Shown: positions 10,141-18,355 of the stretch, in pieces
Numbering within the stretch: position 1 is the stretch's first letter
How the letters are laid out: every line of letters starts with the position of its first letter
NCBI RefSeq assembly: GCF_009498525.1
Contig: NZ_QSNT01000007.1
Span: 124,001 to 188,000 of the forward strand
Source of the DNA: Rhizobium sp. ICMP 5592
GTDB taxonomy: Bacteria; Pseudomonadota; Alphaproteobacteria; Rhizobiales; Rhizobiaceae
Length of the DNA stretch: 64,000 bases
Direction: 5' to 3'
Notes under the pieces: generated by a model
The model's database searches: none
Told to the model about the DNA's origin: nothing
What the model saw: the letters and a program-made list of their open reading frames with translations, nothing else
Position numbers and translations under genes: made by a program

Positions 10141-11328
10141 TTACCCCAACAGGCTGGTATCTTGTTTGTGGACGAGCAGCATGGTCGACGTATTGCCGAG
10201 AATGCGGTCATTCGAGATCATCAATTGAGCGGAATGGGCGTCGCGCAGATGGCGGCCGAGGCTGTAGGGCGTGCCATTCTTGTAGCCCATGATGCCGCAG
10301 ATCAGCATGGTGTGGTTGATGATCGGCAGGATCATCTCCGACGACGCGATCTTGACGTTGTTCATGGCGACGGCAAAGGCCATCGAGGAGAGACGATCGG
10401 CATCGGCCTTCGCCTCTTCATAGGTCTTCAGCCCGGCGACGACGTTCGATTTCACCATTTGCAACAGGCCGGAGACTTCCGCCAGCCGTAGTGCGCCGGG
10501 TGGCGGCGTGCCGGGCGATTTGCGGGCGGCAGCGCGCACGAAGGCCTGGGCGCGGGCAACGGCATCGGCGGCAATGCCGTACCAGACACCGCTCCACAGC
10601 AGATGCGAGCTTGCCAGCATCGACTGCGCGGCAATTTCGGCAAAGGGTTTCGGCAGGATCTGTTCGGCCGGCGCCTCTCCCTTGAAGAGGAACCCGTCGG
10701 AGCAGGTGCCGCGCATGCCGAGCGTGTTCCACTCGACCGTGCGTTCAAGCCTATATTGATCTCTGAGAAAAACCGTCAGCACCTGGTCGGACGAAGCCGC
10801 CTCGGCATGGCTGCGCGAGGTGATCAGGATCGCATCCGCATGGGCGCCATAGGAGATGACGGTCGCGTCTTTCTCCAGGAAGCAGCTGTCACCCTCGACC
10901 TTGATGGCGCAGATGCTGTTGCGCAAATTGCCGCCAATACCACCCTCCGTGGTCGCCGACGCCAGCAGAAGCTGCTCCCTAGCGATGCGGCGCATGAAGT
11001 CGCGGTGCCAGTCGCTGCCGGCGCCGTGTTCGACCAGGCTCGACAGCTTGATCTGATGCATGGCGAAAACCATGGCGCTGGCGGCACAGGCCTGCCCGAG
11101 GATAGAGCAGAGCTCGGCGATTTCGGTGATCGACGCCCCTTCGCCGCCGAGATCGGCGGGGATCTGGATCGACAGCAGCTTTTCGGCCCGCATCGCCTCC
11201 ACCGCCTCGCGCGGAAAGCGGCCTTCGACGTCGACCGCATCAGCATGCTTGCCCGCGATCGCCGCGACACGCGCAGCTCGTACCGCCATCGCGTCGTCGG
11301 CTCCGACCAAAGCGACCGCCACGTTCAT
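10141..11328 (-). CDS. Acyl-CoA dehydrogenase-like flavoprotein of the aminoacyl-carrier-protein cluster
   Basis: 395 residues with acyl-CoA dehydrogenase architecture: an alpha-helical N-domain ('ITEIAELCSILGQACAASAM'), a middle beta-domain and a C-terminal helical bundle. The usual C-terminal catalytic glutamate region (YEGTS in classic members) reads 'ILGNTSTML', so the standard base is not where expected. Its ATG shares a base with the carrier-protein stop and the ligase follows after 5 bases. Flavoproteins of this fold oxidise prolyl groups bound to carrier proteins in pyrrole pathways; by analogy it may act on the tethered aminoacyl group. That role is inference. Confidence 0.82.
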   Translation of the reverse strand: MNVAVALVGADDAMAVRAARVAAIAGKHADAVDVEGRFPREAVEAMRAEKLLSIQIPADLGGEGASITEIAELCSILGQACAASAMVFAMHQIKLSSLVEHGAGSDWHRDFMRRIAREQLLLASATTEGGIGGNLRNSICAIKVEGDSCFLEKDATVISYGAHADAILITSRSHAEAASSDQVLTVFLRDQYRLERTVEWNTLGMRGTCSDGFLFKGEAPAEQILPKPFAEIAAQSMLASSHLLWSGVWYGIAADAVARAQAFVRAAARKSPGTPPPGALRLAEVSGLLQMVKSNVVAGLKTYEEAKADADRLSSMAFAVAMNNVKIASSEMILPIINHTMLICGIMGYKNGTPYSLGRHLRDAHSAQLMISNDRILGNTSTMLLVHKQDTSLLG

Positions 11329-11579
11329 CAGGCGACCTTTCGGCTATCCAGGATCATGCCAACGGTCTTTTCGATGGCAACGATGCTGGCAAAGGATTTG
11401 CGGTTGAGCAGATTGTCGGGAAATTCGATGTCGAAGGCATCCTCGATGCCGAGCATCAATTGCACCGATGCGAAGGAAGAAAGCCCCGCCGCATAGAGAT
11501 CGGCATCGTCGGCAATCTGGTCTATCGTAACGGGAAGTGCACCGAACTTGGCCAGCAAATCGCGAATCGTCTCATTCAT
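11328..11579 (-). CDS. Acyl/peptidyl carrier protein, probable acceptor of the aa:CP ligase
   Basis: 83 residues, the size of a free-standing carrier protein. The phosphopantetheine site is 'AGLSSFASVQLM', with Ser35 the likely attachment point; the common Asp before it is Ser here. The acidic helix 'LMLGIEDAFDIEFPDNLL' follows, typical of carrier helix II-III. The start is the Met preceded by GGAGGGACGACAGG, an unusually strong ribosome-binding site; a longer frame upstream lacks this support. It is the first gene of the five-gene unit and overlaps the next gene. Confidence 0.9.
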   Translation of the reverse strand: MNETIRDLLAKFGALPVTIDQIADDADLYAAGLSSFASVQLMLGIEDAFDIEFPDNLLNRKSFASIVAIEKTVGMILDSRKVA

Positions 11580-11933
11580 CCTGTCGTCCCTCCAGGCAAT
11601 CACAAACACGACCACAGTAACGCGGCCTTATCTTCGCTCGAGAAGTAACAGGTAAAATAGAACATTCCACTAAGCGACGTGGTAAATATAACGAGGCTAT
11701 ACTTAGCAAGAATATCCAGAATATAAGATTTACCTAAATAAAATTTACGATATTTAAGCCATGCAACCTGTCGTTTACAGCACAATATTCCAAATTGCTA
11801 AAATTTATCCACAAGGATGCAAGAAAAAACGGCACGTCGCAGCAAGGTTAATGTGCCAAATTTCCACGCGAGTTCCTATGAAATTTGGAGTTGCAGACGG
11901 CGCAAGACAACGCAGGAGCGAAAAGCCGCTTCA
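11580..11933. other. AT-rich intergenic region carrying the aminoacyl-CP operon promoter
   Basis: About 350 bases without a supported gene, visibly richer in A/T than its surroundings (many AAATA, TTTAA and ATATAA words around 11650-11815). It must contain the minus-strand promoter of the carrier-protein operon and the 3' flank of epmB. A perfect DnaA-box word TTATCCACA lies at 11805-11813; a single box is not an origin. I could not fix a -10/-35 pair with confidence. Confidence 0.5.
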
Positions 11934-12986
11934 CTATCCCTCCGGCGGATAGATATGCTCGCCGCCGCGATAGTCCGAGATGGAATAGCAGCCCTCGCCG
12001 ACGTCACGAACAGCACTCTTGCCGATATCCGCCTTGCCGTGGCCACCGGGGATGTCGAGAATATAGGTGGGCTGGCAGAGGCCGGAGATGCGGCCCCGCA
12101 GCGCCGCGACGACTGCCTGTCCCTCAGCGATCGTCAGGCGGAAATGGCTGGTGCCAGGCGCAAGATCGGGGTGATGCAGATAATAGGGCTTGATCCGCGT
12201 TTCGACGAACGCCTTCATCAAGGAAGCCAGCACATCCGGATCGTCATTGACGCCCTTCAGCAATACCGACTGGCTGACGAGTACGATGCCGGCATCCACC
12301 AGCCGGGCGCAGGCAGAGCGCGCCTCCGCCGTCAGCTCGCGCGGATGATTGGCATGCAGCGCCAGATAGACGGTCTTGCCACTCGCCTTCAGCGCCGCGA
12401 TCAGCGCTCCGTCGATCTTCAGCGGATCGACCACCGGCACGCGGGTATGGAAGCGAACGATCTTCACATGTTCGATATCGGCGAGCTGCCGCAGCATATC
12501 CTCCAGCCGGCGCGGCGACAGCACCAGCGGATCGCCGCCGGTCAGGATCACCTCCCAGATCTCCTGGTGATCGCGGATATAGGCGAAGGCAGCATCGAGC
12601 GCCGCGCCATCCAGCGTGCCAAGCCCTTGCGGCCCGACCATCTCACGGCGGAAACAGAAGCGACAATAGACCGGGCAGACATGCACGGCCTTCAGCAGAA
12701 CGCGGTCGGGATAGCGATGGACGATGCCCTCGACCGGGCTATAGGCATGATCGCTGATCGGATCGGCCCGTTCTTCCGGCGTGACGACGAGTTCGGCCAT
12801 ATCCGGCACGAATTGCCGGGCAATCGGGTCGGCGGGGTCGGCTTTGTCGATCAACCGGGCGATCGTCGGCGTCAGGGCGATGGCATAGCGCTCCGCCACC
12901 GCCTCCAGCGAAAGCGTCTCGGCGCTATCGATCAATCCGGCCTGCTCGAGATCATCGACAGTTCTGATTGGGCGCATCACATTCAT
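11934..12986 (-). CDS. epmB: EF-P beta-lysylation protein EpmB (lysine 2,3-aminomutase-like radical SAM)
   Basis: 350 residues. The radical-SAM cluster motif CxxxCxxC is at Cys104, Cys108 and Cys111 (CPVYCRFC), followed by 'GGDPLVLSPRRLEDML', typical of the KamA/EpmB group. The enzyme converts alpha-lysine to beta-lysine, which EpmA attaches to elongation factor P. The ATG overlaps the epmA stop by 4 bases, so the two are translationally coupled, and efp itself is divergent 1.2 kb away. Length fits EpmB rather than the longer catabolic lysine aminomutases. Confidence 0.92.
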   Translation of the reverse strand: MNVMRPIRTVDDLEQAGLIDSAETLSLEAVAERYAIALTPTIARLIDKADPADPIARQFVPDMAELVVTPEERADPISDHAYSPVEGIVHRYPDRVLLKAVHVCPVYCRFCFRREMVGPQGLGTLDGAALDAAFAYIRDHQEIWEVILTGGDPLVLSPRRLEDMLRQLADIEHVKIVRFHTRVPVVDPLKIDGALIAALKASGKTVYLALHANHPRELTAEARSACARLVDAGIVLVSQSVLLKGVNDDPDVLASLMKAFVETRIKPYYLHHPDLAPGTSHFRLTIAEGQAVVAALRGRISGLCQPTYILDIPGGHGKADIGKSAVRDVGEGCYSISDYRGGEHIYPPEG

Positions 12987-14047
12987 GAACCAAACTCCGA
13001 TACCGGCGCCCAGAGCACCTGCTCGATCCTGGAAGCCCCGGTCGCCAACATTACCAACCGGTCGAAGCCCAGCGCAATGCCGCTTGCCTCCGGCATGACG
13101 GCCAGCGCCTCCAGAAAATCCTCGTCCAGCGGATAGGTCTCGCCGTAGATCCGCGCCTTCTCGGCCATCTCGATCTCGAACCGGCGCCGCTGCTCCACGG
13201 CATTGGTGAGTTCGCCGAAAGCATTGGCAAGCTCGACGCCGCAGGCATAGAGCTCGAAACGCTCCGCCACGCGATGATCCCCAGCCGAAGGCCGGGCAAG
13301 CGCCGCCTCCGAGACCGGATATTCATCGAGGATCGTCGCCCGGTCGAAGCCCAGATAGGGCTCGACCTTCTCGACCAGCACGCGGCTGAAGAGATCGGCC
13401 CAATGATCATCGGCGGCAACCCGCATGCCGACGCGCCGCATCTCGGCCGCCAGATGCTCACGATCCGTGGAGCCATCGAGACCGACGGAGCTAAGCAGGT
13501 CGATCCCGGCATGGCGCTCGAAGGCGGCGGCGACGCTGATACGCTCCGGCGCGAGGAATGGATCAGTCTCCGCGCCGCGATAGGTCAGCTTCCGCGCGCC
13601 CACCGTCTCCGCCGCCAGCGCCAGCAGTTGGGCACAATCATTCATCAGCGTCTCATAGGTCTCACCGGCCCGATACCATTCCAGCATGGTGAATTCCGGA
13701 TGGTGCAGCGGCCCGCGCTCGCGATTGCGATAGACATGGGCAAAACAGGCGATGCGCTCCTCGCCGGCGGCAAGCAGCTTCTTGCAGGCAAATTCCGGCG
13801 AGGTGTGGAGATAGAAGGGCGCCTTCTGGCCGTCCGTCGTCAGCGCTTCTGTGGCGAAGGCATGCAGATGCGCCTCGTTGCCCGGCGAGACCTGCAGCGT
13901 GGCGGTGTCGACCTCGATGAAGTCATTGCGCGCGAAGAAACCACGCAGCGCCGCCTGGATGGCGTTGCGGCCAAGGAGGAACGGCCGCCGGTCCGCATGG
14001 ACGCTGCGGGTCCACCAGGGGGACGCTTTGCTGCTCGTTGGCTCCAT
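12983..14047 (-). CDS. epmA: EF-P lysine aminoacylase EpmA (GenX/PoxA)
   Basis: 354 residues, a class II lysyl-tRNA-synthetase catalytic domain without the anticodon-binding domain. Motif 2 reads 'FAHVYRNRERGPLHHPEF' and motif 3 'GIALGFDRLVMLATG'. It activates beta-lysine and ligates it to Lys34 of EF-P, easing ribosome stalling at proline runs. It lies between epmB (4-base overlap) and the divergent efp, which leaves little doubt about the role. The ATG at 14047 gives a normal family length. Confidence 0.94.
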   Translation of the reverse strand: MEPTSSKASPWWTRSVHADRRPFLLGRNAIQAALRGFFARNDFIEVDTATLQVSPGNEAHLHAFATEALTTDGQKAPFYLHTSPEFACKKLLAAGEERIACFAHVYRNRERGPLHHPEFTMLEWYRAGETYETLMNDCAQLLALAAETVGARKLTYRGAETDPFLAPERISVAAAFERHAGIDLLSSVGLDGSTDREHLAAEMRRVGMRVAADDHWADLFSRVLVEKVEPYLGFDRATILDEYPVSEAALARPSAGDHRVAERFELYACGVELANAFGELTNAVEQRRRFEIEMAEKARIYGETYPLDEDFLEALAVMPEASGIALGFDRLVMLATGASRIEQVLWAPVSEFGS

Positions 14048-14197
14048 CGATGCTTTCTTCTTTAGACCACCGGGGTTGGGGGGTGGCTATTTCCGCTGAT
14101 TTAGGGTAGTTGCGCCCCCAAGCAAACAATAGCTGCGTCTTGAGGTATATTTCGACAGTCCTCTACGACGCGGCAAGCAGAGTTACAAGGAAGTCTT

Positions 14198-14767
14198 ATG
14201 GTCAAGGTCATCGCCTCTTCGGTCCGCAAGGGCAACGTTCTCGACGTCGACGGCAAGCTCTACGTCGTTCTCACCGCCGCGAACTTTCATCCGGGCAAGG
14301 GTACGCCGGTCACGCAGGTCGACATGCGCCGCATCGTCGACGGCGTAAAGGTGTCCGAACGCTGGCGCACCACCGAACAGGTCGAGCGCGCTTTCGTCGA
14401 AGACGTGAACTTCCAGTATCTCTATGAAGACGGCGAAGGCTTCCACTTCATGAACCCGGCCACCTACGATCAGGTTGTCGTCGATGTCGAAACCATGGGC
14501 GACCAGAAGGCCTTCCTGCAGGAAGGCATGACCTGCGTTCTGTCGATCCATGAAGGCATTCCGCTGGCCATCCAGCTGCCGCGCCACGTCACGCTGGAAA
14601 TCGCCGAGACGGAACCGGTCGTCAAGGGCCAGACGGCCTCCTCCTCTTACAAGCCTGCAATCCTGTCGAACGGCGTCCGCACCCTGGTGCCGCCGCACAT
14701 CAATGCAGGCACCCGCGTCGTCATCGCCACGGAAGACGTTTCCTACGTCGAGCGCGCCAAGGACTGA
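14198..14767 (+). CDS. efp: Elongation factor P
   Basis: 189 residues with the three-domain EF-P layout. The modifiable loop is 'NFHPGKGTP', with Lys34 at exactly the position that EpmA lysylates; Lys rather than Arg agrees with the neighbouring epmA and epmB. The C-terminal domain contains 'SSYKPAILSNGVRTLVPPHI'. AAGGAAG is just upstream of the ATG. It is transcribed away from epmA and ends in an intrinsic terminator. Confidence 0.97.
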   Translation: MVKVIASSVRKGNVLDVDGKLYVVLTAANFHPGKGTPVTQVDMRRIVDGVKVSERWRTTEQVERAFVEDVNFQYLYEDGEGFHFMNPATYDQVVVDVETMGDQKAFLQEGMTCVLSIHEGIPLAIQLPRHVTLEIAETEPVVKGQTASSSYKPAILSNGVRTLVPPHINAGTRVVIATEDVSYVERAKD

Positions 14768-14791
14768 GCGATCGGCCTTACTGATTTTATG

Positions 14792-14829
14792 AAAAACGCC
14801 CTGTCTTGCGACGGGGCGTTTTTGTTTTT
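14792..14829 (+). terminator. Intrinsic terminator of efp
   Basis: Arms AAAACGCCCTGTC and GACGGGGCGTTTT close a TTGC loop and run into TTTTTGTTTTT, 25 bases after the efp stop. The A-rich left arm could also serve the minus-strand ABC gene. Confidence 0.9.
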
Positions 14830-14855
14830 AAGCCAATATCCAAGCAGAAGATCGT

Positions 14856-16715
14856 TCATCGCGACGGCGCATTCGCCTTCTTGTTATTTACTTCCGGTTC
14901 CTCGGCCGGTTCCGCCGGCGTGGTTGCGACGGCGACCTCTTCTTCGTGCGGCACCAGCGCCTGCAGATGCAGGACGCGCGGCGACATCGCCTGGAGATAG
15001 GCGTCGGAGCGGCCGATATAGATCACGGTTGCATCGGTAAATTCCGTCAGCAGCGCCGAGAACTTGGCCTGGACATCCTGCTCCAACCCTTCCATGACTT
15101 CGTCGAGAATGATCCATTTCGGCTTTGCCAAGAGCAGATGCGCGAAGGCGATGGCTTTCTGTTCGTCATTGTCCAGCAGCCGGTCCCAGCGCGCCTGCGT
15201 ATCGAGCCGGGCTTTGAGGCGACCAAGGCCGACCTTGTCCATGGCGGCTTCGACGGCGGCATCATCATAGGCATCCCGATCCTCGGGGAAACAGATCGCC
15301 TCCCGAAGCGTGCCGCCCGGCACATAGGGCGTGTGCGGCATGAACAGCATGTCTTCCATCGGCGGCATGCTGATCGTGCCGGAGCCGCAATTCCATTGAT
15401 GCGCCAGCGACTGGAACAGCAGCCTGCGGTTCACGCCATGATCGCCATTGACCATGATGTGCTCGCCGGCAGCGATGGCCACCGAGCCCTCGCGAATGCG
15501 GAAGCCGTTTTCCATGGCATCCTCGCTGGTCTTGGTGGAAATCTCCATATCGGTCCACATCATCGTGCCGGGAGGCGCTTCATCGAAGGTGATGGTGTGT
15601 GGCATCGGCGTCGTGTCGTCCATTTCCATCAGCGCCTGGCGGAAATCGGTGACGCGCATCAGCGTCGCGCGCCATTCGGCGATCGGGCCGAAATTGGCGA
15701 CATACCAGCGCAAGGCCGTATTGACCTGATTGAAGGCGCCGACCGCCACCATCAGCTGGCCGAAGGTCAGCCCGCCGGAGAAATAGGCGGGCGCGGCCAC
15801 CAGGATCGGGATGATCAGCACCAGCCAGCCGTAACCGGCCGAAACCCAGGTGAGATTGGTATTGGCAATGGCAAGCTGACGGATGACGGCAAGCACGGCG
15901 GAAATATCGAGATTGATCCGCCGGCGCTCATTCTCCTGACCGCCGGCAATGGTGATCGCCGGCATATGTTCGTTGGCATGCATCAGCGCAAAGCGCAGCT
16001 CGGCTTCCTTGGAATAGCGGTCGGCATTCAGCCGCACCAGCCGGCGACCGACGAACTGGCTGAGGAATGACGCCGAACCAGCATAGATAATCGCGGCCCA
16101 GACCATGTAGCCGGGGATTGAGAAGCTCACGTCGTTGTAATGGAAGACCATGCCGCTGGACAGTTCCCAGAGCACGCCGATGAAGCTCAGGAGCAGGATG
16201 GTTGCCTGCACCAGGCCGATCGCGAGGCCCGTGGTACTCTCGGCGAGATTGCGCGCATCCTCGTGCAGCCGCTGATCAGGATTGACGCCGATCAGGCCGG
16301 AGGAGGCGAGACGAAGCGCGCGCTTGGCCTTCAGCCATTGATCGACGAGATCACGCGCCAGACCTTCGCGCATGTAGAGCGCGGTCATCTGGTTGAGCCA
16401 GGCCTGGATGACATTGAGGATGAGAAGCGAGCCGGCAATGATGCCGAAAACGCCGAGCTGGTGGAAAAAGGCACCGGTATCGCGCCGCGCCAGCGAATCG
16501 TAGAAAGGCGCATTCCAGCTGTTGAGCAGGACCTGAACATAGGCCGTGCCCAGAATGATCACGAACAGCGCTACCGTCAGCGAAATGATCCTGATGCGGA
16601 CCGCCGAACCCCAAAAGGCGGAGAACATCATCCTCAGCCGATAGAGAACGCTGAAATCGTATCCGACCCGGTCGTTCCCTTGAATATTCGGCGCGGCTTG
16701 CGTTTCAACTGCCAT
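14856..16715 (-). CDS. SbmA/YddA-type ABC transporter (fused membrane and NBD) with degenerate ATPase motifs
   Basis: 619 residues from the Met at 16715; seven further codons upstream are open. The membrane half (about residues 25-360) has six hydrophobic spans and the 'ITIAGGQENERRRI' region seen in this exporter/peptide-uptake group. The nucleotide-binding half is eroded. Walker A is GDHGVNRR (424-431) instead of GxxGxGKS/T, the signature region is 'LLDNDEQKAIAF' with no LSGGQ, and the switch His region reads 'IYIGRSDAY'. Walker B 'WIILDE' (534-539) remains. The frame is intact, so it is not a plain pseudogene. It may be an ATP-independent transporter like SbmA/BacA, or a partner subunit. 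Confidence 0.8.
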   Translation of the reverse strand: MAVETQAAPNIQGNDRVGYDFSVLYRLRMMFSAFWGSAVRIRIISLTVALFVIILGTAYVQVLLNSWNAPFYDSLARRDTGAFFHQLGVFGIIAGSLLILNVIQAWLNQMTALYMREGLARDLVDQWLKAKRALRLASSGLIGVNPDQRLHEDARNLAESTTGLAIGLVQATILLLSFIGVLWELSSGMVFHYNDVSFSIPGYMVWAAIIYAGSASFLSQFVGRRLVRLNADRYSKEAELRFALMHANEHMPAITIAGGQENERRRINLDISAVLAVIRQLAIANTNLTWVSAGYGWLVLIIPILVAAPAYFSGGLTFGQLMVAVGAFNQVNTALRWYVANFGPIAEWRATLMRVTDFRQALMEMDDTTPMPHTITFDEAPPGTMMWTDMEISTKTSEDAMENGFRIREGSVAIAAGEHIMVNGDHGVNRRLLFQSLAHQWNCGSGTISMPPMEDMLFMPHTPYVPGGTLREAICFPEDRDAYDDAAVEAAMDKVGLGRLKARLDTQARWDRLLDNDEQKAIAFAHLLLAKPKWIILDEVMEGLEQDVQAKFSALLTEFTDATVIYIGRSDAYLQAMSPRVLHLQALVPHEEEVAVATTPAEPAEEPEVNNKKANAPSR

Positions 16716-16882
16716 CAACACTTCCCTGCGACGCACGTATCGTCAGTTAACCATCACCTGCCCACATGTCCATCCATGCAGCTCATCAGGGCGATCACGT
16801 TCAATATATACACCGTCTCATGCCTTGAACCGAGTAAGGCCAGCAGCTAGCTTGCACCTCAAATATTGATGAAAGCCTTCCG

Positions 16883-17725
16883 ATGCAATTTCAGGGAACT
16901 GCGGACTATATCGCCGACAAGGATTTGATGGTCGCCGTCAATGCCGCCATCCGGCTGGAACGGCCGCTTCTGGTCAAGGGCGAGCCTGGCACCGGCAAGA
17001 CGGAACTGGCCCGTCAGGTGGCAACCGCGCTCGATCTCGACCTGATCGAGTGGAACATCAAATCGACGACGAAAGCGCAGCAGGGCCTCTACGAATATGA
17101 TGCTGTCTCGCGCCTGCGCGACAGCCAGTTGGGCGACGAGCGCGTCCATGACGTCAAAAACTACATTCGACAGGGCAAGCTGTGGCAGGCCTTCACGGTG
17201 TCGCAGAAATGCGTGCTGCTGATCGACGAGATCGACAAGGCTGATATCGAATTCCCGAATGACCTGCTGCAGGAACTCGACCGCATGGAGTTCCATGTCT
17301 ACGAGACCGGCGAAACCATCCGCGCCGCCATCCGGCCGATCGTCATCATCACCTCCAACAATGAAAAGGAGCTGCCGGACGCCTTCCTGCGCCGTTGCTT
17401 CTTCCACTATATCCGCTTTCCCGACGTCGAGACGCTGACGCGCATCGTCGAGGTGCATTATCCCGGCATCAAGCAGGCGCTGGTGCGGGCGGCGCTCACC
17501 CAATTCTTCGAGATCCGCGATGTGCCGGGCCTGAAGAAAAAGCCGTCCACCTCCGAGGCACTCGACTGGATCCGCCTCCTCGTCGCCGATGATGTCGACC
17601 CGGCGACCCTGCGCAGTGACGCCAAGGCCGTCCTGCCGAAGCTGCATGGCGCGCTCTTGAAGAACGAGCAGGATGTGCACCTCTTCGAACGGCTCGCCTT
17701 CATGGCGCGCGGTCAGGGGAAGTGA
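16883..17725 (+). CDS. MoxR-family AAA+ ATPase
   Basis: 280 residues. Walker A is GEPGTGKTEL, Walker B and sensor 1 appear as 'CVLLIDEIDKAD' and 'PIVIITSNNEKELPDAFLRR'. MoxR ATPases act as chaperones that help mature or insert cofactors into partner complexes, usually with a von Willebrand factor A protein encoded nearby. Such a protein is encoded at 19285 on the same strand, but a Nudix gene and metA intervene. The stop overlaps the Nudix start (ATGA). The client protein is unknown. Confidence 0.9.
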   Translation: MQFQGTADYIADKDLMVAVNAAIRLERPLLVKGEPGTGKTELARQVATALDLDLIEWNIKSTTKAQQGLYEYDAVSRLRDSQLGDERVHDVKNYIRQGKLWQAFTVSQKCVLLIDEIDKADIEFPNDLLQELDRMEFHVYETGETIRAAIRPIVIITSNNEKELPDAFLRRCFFHYIRFPDVETLTRIVEVHYPGIKQALVRAALTQFFEIRDVPGLKKKPSTSEALDWIRLLVADDVDPATLRSDAKAVLPKLHGALLKNEQDVHLFERLAFMARGQGK

Positions 17726-18147
17726 TGCAGCCGGATGCCGTCAAAGTCCTCATCCACGCACTACGCGGCCGGCATCTGCTGGTCTTCGACGAGCCGGACT
17801 TCCCCGCCGTCAAATTGCAGGTTCCCGGTGGTACCGTCGAGCCGGGCGAGGATATGGCGGCAGCGGCGGCACGCGAATTCGAGGAAGAGACCGGGCTCGC
17901 GGCGGCGGAACTGCGGCCGCTCGGCATTCATGACTACCGCTTCGAAAAGGACGGGCGCGAATATCATCATCAGAGACATTATTTCCGCTGCACCCTGCCT
18001 GAAGCGACAGCGGATACCTGGATCCATCTCGAAATGACGCCGTTCGACGGCAGCAACCCCATTCGCTTCCGCTTCTTCTGGCTGCCGATTGCAACGGCGA
18101 GGCAGCGTCTCGGCTATGGCATGCAGCACTTCCTTGAGCACCTGTAA
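17722..18147 (+). CDS. Nudix hydrolase
   Basis: 141 residues. The complete Nudix box Gx5Ex7REUxEExGU is present at residues 36-58 (G36, E42, R50, E51, E54, E55, G57). These enzymes hydrolyse nucleoside diphosphates linked to another group; the substrate cannot be told from sequence. It overlaps the MoxR ATPase stop by 4 bases, so the two are co-translated. There is no signal peptide. Confidence 0.9.
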   Translation: MMQPDAVKVLIHALRGRHLLVFDEPDFPAVKLQVPGGTVEPGEDMAAAAAREFEEETGLAAAELRPLGIHDYRFEKDGREYHHQRHYFRCTLPEATADTWIHLEMTPFDGSNPIRFRFFWLPIATARQRLGYGMQHFLEHL

Positions 18148-18232
18148 GCTGCAACCGGCATATGGCCGGACACCGGCCTTTCCCCCGATAGCTTCCCCAT
18201 TGACCGATAGAGGCCGCAGGTTTATTGAATTT

Positions 18233-18289
18233 CCCTTGTGGTGATTTGGCCGGCCGGCTTGCAGCCACGTTAAATAAGTCGCTAAAGGG
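18233..18289 (+). promoter_or_regulatory. SAM-II riboswitch upstream of metA
   Basis: The sequence matches the alphaproteobacterial metA (SAM-II) motif: hairpin arms GTGG (18238-18241) and CCAC (18265-18268), the conserved GTGATTTGG entry, TTGCAGCCACGTTAAA in the middle and the pseudoknot tail GCTAAAGGG (18281-18289). It binds S-adenosylmethionine and lowers metA expression when SAM is plentiful. It is followed after 11 bases by an intrinsic terminator, so control is probably by premature transcription termination. Confidence 0.95.
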
Positions 18290-18300
18290 CCGCGTGCGGA

Positions 18301-18336
18301 CCGGTAGCGATTCATGATCGCGGCCGGTTTTTTGTT
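18301..18336 (+). terminator. Riboswitch-coupled intrinsic terminator
   Basis: Two stacked stems, CCGG/CCGG and GCGAT/ATCGC, close a short loop (18301-18327) and run into TTTTTTGTTTTTT. It lies between the SAM-II aptamer and the metA start, so it is an attenuator, not an end-of-gene terminator. Confidence 0.88.
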
Positions 18337-18355
18337 TTTTGGTCGAGTGATAACG

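Noticed and set aside
11805..11813. DnaA box as sign of an origin
   Set aside because: A single perfect TTATCCACA in an A/T-rich gap is expected by chance in a region of this size and is not accompanied by others.
11817..13136. 439-codon open frame on the plus strand
   Set aside because: Antisense to epmB and part of epmA, whose minus-strand motifs (CxxxCxxC, class II aaRS motifs) are decisive.
14856..16715. Calling the ABC exporter a pseudogene
   Set aside because: Frame is intact over 619 residues with preserved membrane spans and Walker B; degeneration is confined to specific ATPase motifs.
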